Source: an uncultured Oscillospiraceae bacterium (GTDB taxonomy: Bacteria > Bacillota > Clostridia > Oscillospirales > Ruminococcaceae). From it: a DNA stretch of 12,655 bases. Positions within the stretch are counted from its first letter, which is position 1. The number at the start of each line of letters is the position of its first letter. Made by a program: the position numbers and the translations under genes. Under the pieces are notes generated by a model. That model was not told the origin of the DNA. It saw only the letters and a program-made list of their open reading frames with translations, and did not search any database. Below are positions 1 to 7,426 of this stretch, piece after piece. The DNA lies in NCBI GenBank assembly GCA_910578965.1, contig CAJTSP010000038.1, positions 1-12,655 on the forward strand, in the 5' to 3' direction.

Positions 1-1022
1 CCATCTACAATGTGCAACGCACGCGCATCCACCCGCAGCCCCTCGTAGCTCACAAAATCCACCTGTGCAGGCTGACGGCCCAGAGCCAAAAGATCGGCGC
101 TCATGTATTCGCAGCTCAGCACAATGCGGGCAAGTCCCGCACCTTCGTCCAACTGTACGCTTTCCACAATTGCTGGCCGGGGAGTGTCCGCATGGCCCGG
201 GAAGCTGATATTTACCTTACTGCCTTCAGCAAATTTTTGGCTCTGCTGCACCGTGCACAGGCCGTAAAAATGCCAGGAATAGCTTGTAACCACCTTACCG
301 GCAAGCCCGCCGGGCTGCTGCTCTGCTCCCTGCTGCAAAAATGCAGCAAGCTCGGCAGGCGTCTGCACGGCTAAGGTTTCGGTGTCGGCCGCAAGGAAAG
401 CGGTGTCGGATGCCGCCACAAAATAGCCGCCGGCAGGGGCGGAAATAGCCTGTGGGCTGCCCAGCAGCGCCTGCTGCTGGGCAAGCTGCTCCTGCAAAAG
501 GGCAATCTGGTCGGCAAAACTGCCGATCTGCCCGGTCATGATCTGGAGCTTATTGGCCGCAAGGAGATATTCTTCTTCATCCTTTTCCATGCCGGCGTAG
601 TCCTGTCGATCAATCCGGTCAAGAATATCGTACACCGCGCTCTGCATATCGCCCTGTTGCGCCGAAAGGTCCGTACCTGCCGCGTTTTGGGATTTGCTTA
701 GCAGGTCGATCTGGCGCGAAATGCTTTCCATCTGGGCGCGTGCAAGGCCTTGCGCGGCATCGGTATATATTTCGGCAACCGGCGTGCCGGCGCTTACCCG
801 TTCCCCGCTGGCAACAAGGTAGCCAAGGGAGCCCTCACCCAAAACCGGCTGCTCTTCAAAGCAAAGCACCCCGTCCAGCTCCAGGCTGTCCGAAAGGGTG
901 TACTGTATCGCCGTTTCGGTGCTGAAGGGGCGGTCCAACACAAGGGCCAGTTGTACAAGGATATAAACGGCAGGCACAAGCAGCAGCAATAGCAACAGCC
1001 GCCGGATCGTTTTGGGCTTCAT
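1..1022 (-). CDS. HlyD-like membrane-anchored adaptor protein (partial, C-terminus outside window)
   Basis: The visible 340 residues start at an ATG preceded by a GGGGG-rich ribosome site about 11 bases upstream. Residues about 9-29 form one leucine-rich membrane anchor after a basic KPKTIRR start, so the rest should lie outside the membrane. A half lipoyl/barrel-sandwich segment (GYLVASGERVSAGTPVAEIY, about 67-86) is followed by a Gln/Leu-rich, probably coiled-coil stretch (about 95-188). A second half-lipoyl segment (SAPAGGYFV, about 194-202) and a beta-rich region follow. This order (anchor, lipoyl half, coil, lipoyl half, beta-barrel) is that of HlyD/membrane-fusion adaptors. In a monoderm such proteins usually serve ABC exporters or envelope assembly, but no transporter is visible here, so the partner is unknown. 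Some clostridial homologues lie beside cell-division genes (from memory); what follows this gene is outside the window. Fold fairly sure, role unsure. Confidence 0.72.
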   Translation of the reverse strand, partial: MKPKTIRRLLLLLLLVPAVYILVQLALVLDRPFSTETAIQYTLSDSLELDGVLCFEEQPVLGEGSLGYLVASGERVSAGTPVAEIYTDAAQGLARAQMESISRQIDLLSKSQNAAGTDLSAQQGDMQSAVYDILDRIDRQDYAGMEKDEEEYLLAANKLQIMTGQIGSFADQIALLQEQLAQQQALLGSPQAISAPAGGYFVAASDTAFLAADTETLAVQTPAELAAFLQQGAEQQPGGLAGKVVTSYSWHFYGLCTVQQSQKFAEGSKVNISFPGHADTPRPAIVESVQLDEGAGLARIVLSCEYMSADLLALGRQPAQVDFVSYEGLRVDARALHIVD

Positions 1023-1056
1023 AGCGTCTTGCGCCCCCTTTCTTTTACATATACAC

Positions 1057-1082
1057 AAAAAACAAACGCCTCCGCCCGAAGC
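1057..1082 (-). terminator. weak intrinsic terminator after miaA
   Basis: On the minus strand a 5-bp stem GCTTC/GAGGC with loop GGGCG (one G-T pair) is followed by GTTTGTTTTTT. It lies 18 bases after the miaA stop and before the adaptor gene. The T-run is good but the stem is short, so read-through into the adaptor gene is likely. Confidence 0.4.
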
Positions 1083-1099
1083 CGTACATCACAAAAAGA

Positions 1100-2050
1100 T
1101 CAGAGCGTTTGATCCGGCCAGTGCTGCGCTGTAAGGGCAAGCGCCTTTTCCAAAAGGCGGGGGTCGTCGGCCTCCAGCCAAACCACCCCCTCGCGGTGCC
1201 TAAACCAGGTCAATTGGCGTTTAGCATAGTTGCGCGAGGCTTGCTTGAGCTTTTGTACGCATTCTTCCAGCGGTTGTTCCCCTGCAAAATACCCAAAAAA
1301 CTCTTTATAACCAATGGCCTGTACGGCGGTAGGGTATTCAAATCGGTGCAGGTAAACCTTCTGCGCCTCCTCCAAAAGGCCGGCGGCCAACATCCGGTCT
1401 ACCCGAGCATCAATCCGTCGGTACAGCGCCTGCCGGTCGTCAAAGGTCAGGCAGAATAGCAGCGGGTCATATACCGGCTGCTTGGGCCGGGCAAGCTGCC
1501 TTTGCCGGCTGGCGGGCAGGCCGCCAAATTCGCAAACCTCCAGCGCCCGCAGTACCCGCGCAAGGTTATTGGGGTGGATGCTTTTGGCGGCCTCGGGGTC
1601 CCGCTCGCACAGGCGGCGGTACATGGCCTGCGCGCCCTCCTGCCGGGCCTGCCTGCGCAAACGCTGCCGCAGCTCCTCCGGCGGTTTTTGGCCCGAAAAA
1701 CGCAGCCCATCCATCAGGCTGGACAGGTACAGCCCCGTCCCTCCTACCAGGATAGGCAGATGCCCCCGCGCCGTAATTTCGCAGACCAGCCGGCCGGCCT
1801 GCAAGACAAAATCCGCAACGCTGTAGGGGGCGGTAGGCGGCAGGCAGTCGATCAGGTGATGCGGCACCCCCTGCATTTCCTGCGGCAGCACCTTGGCGGT
1901 ACCGATGGTAAGGCCCTGGTATACCTGCATGGAATCGGCCGAGATGATCTCGCCTTGCAGTTGCTTAGCGAGCGCCACCGAAAGCGCGGTTTTTCCGGTA
2001 GCCGTAGGCCCGCCCAGCAGCAGGATGCGCGGCTTATCCCATTCTGCCAA
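1100..2050 (-). CDS. miaA: tRNA dimethylallyltransferase MiaA
   Basis: A 316-residue protein of normal family length. It transfers the dimethylallyl group of DMAPP to N6 of A37 in tRNAs that read codons beginning with U, giving i6A37, the substrate of MiaB encoded at the head of the same cluster. Visible motifs are the P-loop GPTATGKT (14-21), SADSMQVY (37-44) with the family's catalytic Asp, GGTGLY (103-108), AIGYKE (245-250) and the C-terminal NYAKRQLTWFR (274-284). The start is TTG: the reading frame has a stop only ten codons upstream and no ATG or GTG between, and the P-loop follows closely. The gene overlaps the last 17 bases of mutL, so its translation is probably coupled to mutL. An AAGGAG lies 13 bases upstream, inside mutL. 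Confidence 0.97.
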   Translation of the reverse strand: MAEWDKPRILLLGGPTATGKTALSVALAKQLQGEIISADSMQVYQGLTIGTAKVLPQEMQGVPHHLIDCLPPTAPYSVADFVLQAGRLVCEITARGHLPILVGGTGLYLSSLMDGLRFSGQKPPEELRQRLRRQARQEGAQAMYRRLCERDPEAAKSIHPNNLARVLRALEVCEFGGLPASRQRQLARPKQPVYDPLLFCLTFDDRQALYRRIDARVDRMLAAGLLEEAQKVYLHRFEYPTAVQAIGYKEFFGYFAGEQPLEECVQKLKQASRNYAKRQLTWFRHREGVVWLEADDPRLLEKALALTAQHWPDQTL

Positions 2051-4124
2051 ACTGCTTTTCCAACTCCTTCTTGGTCAGCTTCAGCACCACCGGGCGGCCG
2101 TGCGGGCAGAAGGGCGGCACCCTGCCGGCCAGGATATCCTGCGCCAGTTGCAGCAGCTCCTCGCGGTGCGAGCGGTCGCCCGCCTTTACCGCGGCGCGGC
2201 AAGCGATGGAATGGAGCACCCATTCGGTCTTTTCGCTTACAGCGTCCGCCGCCCCCCGCGCAAGCTTGCTGGCCAGCTCCACCAAAAGATCTTCCAGGTC
2301 TTTTGGCAAAACATCGGCCGGCACCGCCCGCACCAGCACGGTACAGCCGCCAAAGTCCTCGGCCTCAACGCCCGCGTCCCGCAGCAGCTCGTTATATTGC
2401 AAAACCGCCTGTTTTTCCTCGGCCGAAAGGGTTACCGGCACCGGCTCCAGCAGCATCTGGCTGCTGACCTTACCATAGCCTTTGGCCAGTTTTTCGTACA
2501 GGATGCGTTCGTGGGCGGCATGCTTGTCGATCAGGCAGAGGGAATCGCCCCACTGGGTGATGATATAGGTTTTAAAGGCCTCGCCGATGTACACAAGCGG
2601 CGGCTGCTCCGGCGCCGGAAAAAAGGCCGTTTGCTGCGCCGGTTCGCCCGTTTCTGGCCGGGGCTGGGGTCCGGATTCTACCGGCCGGGCAGGCCTTGTC
2701 AGGTCGTCTTTTTGCAAAGGCTGGGCTTTATCCTTTGCCGGCGCGGCAAGCCCCGGCAGCTCCTCCACCGCAAGGTCCAATACCGCTTCGCTTTTTACGC
2801 TGGGCGTCCTGCCCGGCGCTCGGCCGGATATGGCCGGTGCATCCCAGCTAAGCGGCGCCGAATGCAGTGTGACCCTGCCGCCTGTAGCAGGCATACGGCG
2901 GGCAGACGCCTGCCCGCCGGACGGGCTGCCCAAAACAGCCTTCGCCCGCCCTATGGATATTTCCCCTTTTGGGAATGGCTGGGGGAGCAAAGCCGCAGCG
3001 GCCGTTTCTGCTGGCAGGGCCGGCCGGCCGGGTGGTTCGGGCACCGACCCGGCCGTAAAAGGGCCTTGCTTTTCGTTATATCCTGCCGCCGCATCCTGTT
3101 CATTTTTTGTAAAGGCAAATAGCTTTTCACCGCTGCCGGGCGATGCAAGGGCTTGCCGCACTGCACGGTATACCGCGTCAAATACATCCCGCTCGCGGGC
3201 AAAACGCACCTCTGTTTTGGCCGGATGCACATTAACATCCACCAACTCCGGCAGAATCTCGAGGGACAGCACGCAGCCCGGGAACCGCCCCTGCATTACG
3301 GTGCCCTTATAAGCGTTCTCCAGCGCGGCCATCATAGTGCGGTTTTTAACAAACCTGCCATTGACATAAAAATGCTGCATTCCCCGACTGGCCCGGCAGC
3401 CCCGTGGCGGGGTAACAAGGCCCTGCGCCTTATAGGGTGCTTCCGCATATCCAACCTCTAAAAGGTCCTTGGAAAATTCGCGCCCCAGCACGGCGTACAC
3501 CGCATTGCGCAATATGCCGTCGCCTGTGGTTTTAAACTGCAGCCGACCGTCCCGCACAAACCGGAAGGATATTTCCGGGTGAGAGAGGGCAAGGCGCTGT
3601 ACAGCCTCGGCCACAAAAACACCCTCGCTGGAATCCTTTTTTAAAAACTTCATCCGGGCCGGGGTATTATAAAACAGCTCCCGTACCGAGATGGTGGTAC
3701 CGGCCCCGCGCGCCGCAGGCTCAAGGCCCAGTTCCTGCCCGCCCTCGATGCGGTAGCGGCTGGCAAATTCGTCCTCAGGGGTACAGGTCAGCACCTCTAC
3801 GCGGGCCACGCTGGCGATAGAGGCAAGCGCCTCCCCGCGGAAACCCAGCGTAGCGATACGGGCAAGGTCCTCCCCCCGCTCGATCTTGCTGGTGGCATGC
3901 CGGATAAAGGCGGCGGGCAGGTATTCGGCCTCAATGCCGCTGCCGTCATCCGAAACCTCTATAAGGGCGACGCCGCCCCTCTCAATGGATATAGAAATTT
4001 GATGCGCACCGGCATCTATGGCGTTTTCGGCCAACTCCTTTACCACCGACGCGGGCCGCTCTACCACCTCGCCTGCCGCAATCAGCTCGGCGGTGTGCCT
4101 GTCCAGGATATGGATCACAGCCAT
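2034..4124 (-). CDS. mutL: DNA mismatch repair protein MutL (endonuclease type)
   Basis: A 696-residue MutL. The N-terminal GHKL ATPase carries ELAENAIDAGA (30-40, Glu/Asn of ATP hydrolysis and Mg binding), DDGSGI (59-64) and GFRGEAL (94-100). A roughly 180-residue linker (about 330-510) is rich in Pro, Ala and Gly. The C-terminal dimerisation domain has the metal-binding endonuclease motif as DKHAAHERILYE (533-544), ACRAAVKA (641-648) and CPHGRP (673-678), so nicking activity is expected, as in bacteria without MutH. QMLLEP (556-561) resembles the sliding-clamp-binding motif of Bacillus MutL. The second residue of the endonuclease motif is Lys rather than the common Gln. I chose ATG 4124 over an in-frame GTG at 4151 because AGGTGA sits 11 bases before the ATG and homologues begin just before the I-A-A-G-E-V-V block. 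It acts with MutS, encoded 92 bases upstream. Confidence 0.97.
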   Translation of the reverse strand: MAVIHILDRHTAELIAAGEVVERPASVVKELAENAIDAGAHQISISIERGGVALIEVSDDGSGIEAEYLPAAFIRHATSKIERGEDLARIATLGFRGEALASIASVARVEVLTCTPEDEFASRYRIEGGQELGLEPAARGAGTTISVRELFYNTPARMKFLKKDSSEGVFVAEAVQRLALSHPEISFRFVRDGRLQFKTTGDGILRNAVYAVLGREFSKDLLEVGYAEAPYKAQGLVTPPRGCRASRGMQHFYVNGRFVKNRTMMAALENAYKGTVMQGRFPGCVLSLEILPELVDVNVHPAKTEVRFARERDVFDAVYRAVRQALASPGSGEKLFAFTKNEQDAAAGYNEKQGPFTAGSVPEPPGRPALPAETAAAALLPQPFPKGEISIGRAKAVLGSPSGGQASARRMPATGGRVTLHSAPLSWDAPAISGRAPGRTPSVKSEAVLDLAVEELPGLAAPAKDKAQPLQKDDLTRPARPVESGPQPRPETGEPAQQTAFFPAPEQPPLVYIGEAFKTYIITQWGDSLCLIDKHAAHERILYEKLAKGYGKVSSQMLLEPVPVTLSAEEKQAVLQYNELLRDAGVEAEDFGGCTVLVRAVPADVLPKDLEDLLVELASKLARGAADAVSEKTEWVLHSIACRAAVKAGDRSHREELLQLAQDILAGRVPPFCPHGRPVVLKLTKKELEKQFGRMG
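2064..2069 (-). promoter_or_regulatory. ribosome binding site for miaA inside mutL
   Basis: AAGGAG on the minus strand, 13 bases before the miaA TTG and within the coding sequence of mutL. The spacing is long, which fits re-initiation by ribosomes finishing mutL rather than strong independent initiation. Confidence 0.5.
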
Positions 4125-4135
4125 TCTGTTCCGTT

Positions 4136-4141
4136 TCACCT
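4136..4141 (-). promoter_or_regulatory. ribosome binding site deciding the mutL start
   Basis: AGGTGA lies 11 bases before the ATG at 4124. A start at the upstream GTG (4151) would place this site inside the coding region, so it favours the ATG. Confidence 0.6.
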
Positions 4142-4160
4142 GCCTTTTCACCGGCTTATC

Positions 4161-4188
4161 AAAAAACCAACCCGCAGGCTCTGCGAGC
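4161..4188 (-). terminator. terminator-like hairpin between mutS and mutL
   Basis: On the minus strand GCTCGCAG and CTGCGGGT pair (8 bp including two G-T pairs) around an AGC triloop, followed by TGGTTTTTT. It has the shape of an intrinsic terminator but is modest in strength. It would lower mutL-miaA transcription relative to mutS rather than end the operon; no promoter is evident between it and mutL. Confidence 0.5.
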
Positions 4189-4216
4189 GCCTTTATGTAC
4201 TGCTTTCCGCCGCTGC

Positions 4217-6826
4217 TTAAAGGATTTGCTTGAGTTCATAAAGAAAATTCAGCGCCTCAATGGGGGTCAGGGTTTCCACATCCAGCCGTTTAAGCTTTTC
4301 GGCAACCTCGCTGGGCACTACCGGCAAATTGTACTCCTCCAAGGCGGCAAAATCCAACTGGGTTACCGCTCCGGAATGGGGTGCAGCCCTCTCCAACTGC
4401 TTTAGGATGCTTTTGGCGCGCCTTGTTACCACATCCGGCAGGCCGGCCAGTTTTGCAACCTCAATCCCATAGCTGTCGTCTGCCGGCCCACGAACGATCC
4501 GGCGCAAAAAGGTAACGCTGTCTCCCCTCTTTTTTACCGCAATGTTATAGTTCTTGACCCCATCCACACTTTTTTCCATCTCGGTAAGCTCATGGTAGTG
4601 GGTGGCAAAAAGGGCCTTGCAGCCGGGGCCGGCCGCTTTGTCACAAACATGTTCTACCACCGCGCGAGCAATACTCATGCCGTCGAACGTAGAGGTCCCC
4701 CTCCCGATCTCATCCAAAATTACCAGGCTTTTGGCGGTGGCAGCCTCAAGGATTTCCGCTACCTCGGTCATCTCAACCATAAAGGTAGACTGCCCGGCCG
4801 CAAGGTCGTCCGATGCGCCCACCCTGGTAAAAATCGCATCCACCACGCCGGTATGGCAGGCCTTGGCCGGCACAAAACTGCCCACCTGCGCCATCAAGGC
4901 AATCAAAGCGTTTTGGCGCATATAGGTAGATTTCCCCGCCATATTGGGCCCGGTAATAATGAGCATACGGTTTTCGCCACAATCCAGCAAGGTATCGTTG
5001 GGCACAAAGGCGCCGCCCTTTTGGATCTGCTCGATCACAGGGTGCCGTCCCCCGGTGATGACCAACTCATCCCCGCCGTCTACCTCCGGCCGGATATAAT
5101 CGTTTTCCGCCGCAGTCTGCGCAAGCGAAACAAGTACATCCAAGGCCGCCACCGCTGCGGCGGTGGCCTGGATGCGCGGCAGTTGCGCCGAAACATCCGT
5201 GAGCAGGGCGTCAAACAACTGGCGCTCCAGGGCAATGAGCCGTTCGCTGGCTCCGAGGATCCTGTTTTCGAGGCTTTTGAGCTCCTCGGTAATGTACCTT
5301 TCGCCACTTGCCAAAGTCTGCTTGCGCACAAAGCTTTCGGGTACCTGGCCGGTAAAGGAACGGCTGACCTCAATGTAATAGCCAAACACCCGGTTGTAGC
5401 CAATCTTGAGGGTGCGGATGCCGGTACTTTCCCGCAGCGCCGCCTCCATTTTGGAAAGATAGCCTTTCCCGCCGTGCACGATATCCCGCAGCTCATCCAC
5501 CTCAGGATTGTATCCCTCGCGAATTACCCCGCCGTCCTTGAGGGTTGCGGGCAGCTCCCGATCCTGTAGGGCAGAGGCGATCTGCCCCATCACATCCTGC
5601 AGCGGGTCGATCTGGCCGGCCAGCCGTTTCAACGCCGGGCATCCAGGCCGGGCCGCCAGCTCTTTGAGGCCGGGCAACTGGCGGCAGGTTGCGGCCAGCG
5701 AAAACACCTCCCGTGGGTTGGCCGACCCGTACACGATGCGGGTCATCAGGCGCTCCAGATCGAATACCCGGCTCAGCAGCTCGGCGGTCTCGCCCCGAGT
5801 TACAGGGTCTGTAACCAGCGCCTCTACCGCATCCAGGCGGGCATGGATGGCGTTAAGGTCCACAAGCGGCTGTTCCAGCCAGTTGCGCAACAGCCGCTTG
5901 CCCATGGCAGTGCGGGTCTTGTCCAGCACCCATAAAAGGGTACCCCGCTTTTCACGCCCGCGCATGGTTTCGGTAAGCTCAAGGTTGGCCCGGGTAACCG
6001 GCGAAAGGCGCATATATTGTGCCTGGACATAGCGGTGTACCGTGCCAAGCCGCTCCACTCCCTTTTTTTGAGTGCGGTGCAGATAACGCAAAAGGCCTCC
6101 CAGTGAAACCCGCGCAGGGCTGCCCGGGGCAAAGCCCGCGCCGTCCCAGTCGGGGCCAAACTGCTCCTCCAGCGCAGCGCAAACGGCCTGGGGCCGCCAA
6201 TCTTCGTCCGCCAGCAGGTTTACCGCGCAGTGCATCCGCTGCTTGATGTAATCCGTAACCTCTTTTTGGTCCAGCAAAGCGGGGTTAAACAGCAGCTCGC
6301 TGGGGGTATAACGGCAGAGCTCGGCAATAATCTGCCCGGCCACCTTGGGCTCCTGCAGCTCGGTGGCATGCACAACCCCAGTGGAAACATCCGCAAAGCA
6401 GACGCCCACGGCCACATCCTTAAAAAAGATACTGCCGATATAGTTGTTTTTATCGTCTTTCAGCATGCTGTTTTCGATGACCGTGCCCGGCGTGACCACC
6501 CGGATGATCTCCCGCTTTACAATGCCTTTTGCCGTGGCGGGGTCTTCCATCTGCTCACAGATAGCCACCTTGTAGCCCTTGGCAATAAGCTTTGCAACAT
6601 AGCTTTCATAGCTGTGAAAGGGCACACCGCACATAGGGGCGCGCTCCTCCTGGCCGCAGTCCCGCCCGGTAAGGGTAAGCTCCAGCTCCCGGGAGGCAAG
6701 CAGGGCGTCATCGTAAAACATCTCATAAAAATCCCCCAGACGGAAAAACAAAATCTCGTCCGGGTGATTTTGTTTGATTTCAAAATACTGCTGCATCATG
6801 GGCGAAAGCCCTGCCGCGCTTTTCAA
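4217..6826 (-). CDS. mutS: DNA mismatch repair protein MutS
   Basis: An 869-residue protein, full length for MutS1. It binds base mismatches and small loops and recruits MutL in an ATP-dependent way. The N-terminal mismatch-binding domain has FFRLGDFYEMF (27-37), holding the Phe-x-Glu that stacks on the mismatch. The C-terminal ATPase has Walker A GPNMAGKST (626-634), the DLAAGQSTFMVEM signature, Walker B with DEIGRGTSTFDG (705-716) and the ATHYHEL switch (741-747). The start is TTG at 6826 with AAGGAG 12 bases upstream; the next in-frame ATG (6799) falls in the conserved SPMMQQY and has no nearby site. Starting at the TTG leaves nine residues before PMM, as in relatives. It lies between the ylbF-like gene (93-base gap) and mutL (92-base gap). 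Confidence 0.98.
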   Translation of the reverse strand: MKSAAGLSPMMQQYFEIKQNHPDEILFFRLGDFYEMFYDDALLASRELELTLTGRDCGQEERAPMCGVPFHSYESYVAKLIAKGYKVAICEQMEDPATAKGIVKREIIRVVTPGTVIENSMLKDDKNNYIGSIFFKDVAVGVCFADVSTGVVHATELQEPKVAGQIIAELCRYTPSELLFNPALLDQKEVTDYIKQRMHCAVNLLADEDWRPQAVCAALEEQFGPDWDGAGFAPGSPARVSLGGLLRYLHRTQKKGVERLGTVHRYVQAQYMRLSPVTRANLELTETMRGREKRGTLLWVLDKTRTAMGKRLLRNWLEQPLVDLNAIHARLDAVEALVTDPVTRGETAELLSRVFDLERLMTRIVYGSANPREVFSLAATCRQLPGLKELAARPGCPALKRLAGQIDPLQDVMGQIASALQDRELPATLKDGGVIREGYNPEVDELRDIVHGGKGYLSKMEAALRESTGIRTLKIGYNRVFGYYIEVSRSFTGQVPESFVRKQTLASGERYITEELKSLENRILGASERLIALERQLFDALLTDVSAQLPRIQATAAAVAALDVLVSLAQTAAENDYIRPEVDGGDELVITGGRHPVIEQIQKGGAFVPNDTLLDCGENRMLIITGPNMAGKSTYMRQNALIALMAQVGSFVPAKACHTGVVDAIFTRVGASDDLAAGQSTFMVEMTEVAEILEAATAKSLVILDEIGRGTSTFDGMSIARAVVEHVCDKAAGPGCKALFATHYHELTEMEKSVDGVKNYNIAVKKRGDSVTFLRRIVRGPADDSYGIEVAKLAGLPDVVTRRAKSILKQLERAAPHSGAVTQLDFAALEEYNLPVVPSEVAEKLKRLDVETLTPIEALNFLYELKQIL

Positions 6827-6838
6827 CTGTCCTGGTTT

Positions 6839-6844
6839 CTCCTT
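6839..6844 (-). promoter_or_regulatory. ribosome binding site supporting the mutS TTG start
   Basis: AAGGAG is 12 bases before TTG 6826 but 39 bases before the first in-frame ATG (6799), so it supports the TTG start. Confidence 0.6.
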
Positions 6845-6872
6845 TTCACCTTGTTTTTTGCTTTTTACTTCT

Positions 6873-6913
6873 CTGCCAAAGCCGGGCAGTTTTGGCGCCG
6901 TGCCGCAGGCGCC
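6873..6913 (-). repeat. two adjacent hairpins in the ylbF-mutS gap
   Basis: The gap holds GGCGCC/GGCGCC (6894-6899 with 6908-6913, 8-base loop) and CTGCC/GGCAG (6873-6877 with 6885-6889, 7-base loop). Neither is followed by a T-run on the minus strand, so they are not intrinsic terminators. They could be mRNA processing or stability elements. Confidence 0.4.
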
Positions 6914-6919
6914 GCCCGC

Positions 6920-7327
6920 TCAGTGGCAGCCCGAGCAGGAAGAGCAACTGCCGGTACAGCCGCTCTCGGGCTGTTCAACCAGCATTGGGTCCCCGCCGTT
7001 CATGGCGGTATTGATAATGGCGTCAATATGCGAGACCATCGCCTCAGCCTCGGCCTTGGCCTGGTTGTAGCGCACCATCCCCTCGTGGGACATAATATCG
7101 CTGTACAACTGGTTGACCCTGCGGTTGAGCTCGGCCACCCGGTTTTCATCCCGCTCCTCCTTGCCGATCTCATTGTTCAGGTCCATGCGCACGAGATTAA
7201 ATTCGCCAATCAGGTTTTGCAGCTCCTCGTCTGCGTCATTGGCACGGCGGGCGGCATCCAGTGCAAGGTAACGGTCATCCGTCTGCATAGCTACAGCGGC
7301 TTTTTTAAAAAGATCGATTGCATTCAT
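6920..7327 (-). CDS. YlbF/YmcA-family protein with C-terminal cysteine cluster
   Basis: A 135-residue, mostly helical and highly charged protein starting at ATG with GGGGAAGG 8 bases upstream. It matches the YlbF/YmcA (Com_YlbF) family in its N-terminal AxxLxxxI-like helix bundle, for instance the LIGEFNLVRMDLNNEI stretch (39-54) and the YSDIMSHEGMVRYNQAKAEAE stretch (75-95). In Bacillus, YlbF, YmcA and YaaT form the Y-complex, which carries iron-sulfur clusters and helps RNase Y mature mRNAs; it also affects competence, biofilm and sporulation. The last 12 residues hold four Cys at 124, 128, 131 and 134 followed by His135, consistent with metal or Fe-S binding. Only one paralogue is visible here. 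Its position between miaB and mutS suggests cotranscription. The family call is good; the cellular role is inferred. Confidence 0.88.
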   Translation of the reverse strand: MNAIDLFKKAAVAMQTDDRYLALDAARRANDADEELQNLIGEFNLVRMDLNNEIGKEERDENRVAELNRRVNQLYSDIMSHEGMVRYNQAKAEAEAMVSHIDAIINTAMNGGDPMLVEQPESGCTGSCSSCSGCH

Positions 7328-7404
7328 GGCTTTTGCCTTCCCCTTTCGGCTTTAGCACCCCCACCGCCGTTGGGACGGTAAGGCGCCTTTTGTTCTGTTT
7401 TTTG

Positions 7405-7426
7405 TGACAAGTTATTTACCTTGTCA
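7405..7426 (-). repeat. 7-bp inverted repeat enclosing the miaB stop codon
   Basis: TGACAAG and CTTGTCA pair perfectly around an 8-base loop that contains the TAA of miaB. On the minus strand it is followed by CAAAAAACAG and not by T, so it is not an intrinsic terminator. It may be a structural feature of the miaB-ylbF junction. Confidence 0.45.

Noticed and set aside
1893..3122. 409-codon open frame on the plus strand opposite mutL
   Set aside because: It is antisense to conserved MutL and MiaA sequence, has no recognisable domain, and its composition is that of a GC-rich shadow frame.
4592..5569. 325-codon plus-strand frame opposite mutS
   Set aside because: Shadow of the MutS ATPase and core domains; no independent support.
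6230..7381. 383-codon open frame on the plus strand opposite mutS and the ylbF-like gene
   Set aside because: It spans two conserved minus-strand genes and the gap between them; no family motif and no promoter or ribosome site of its own.
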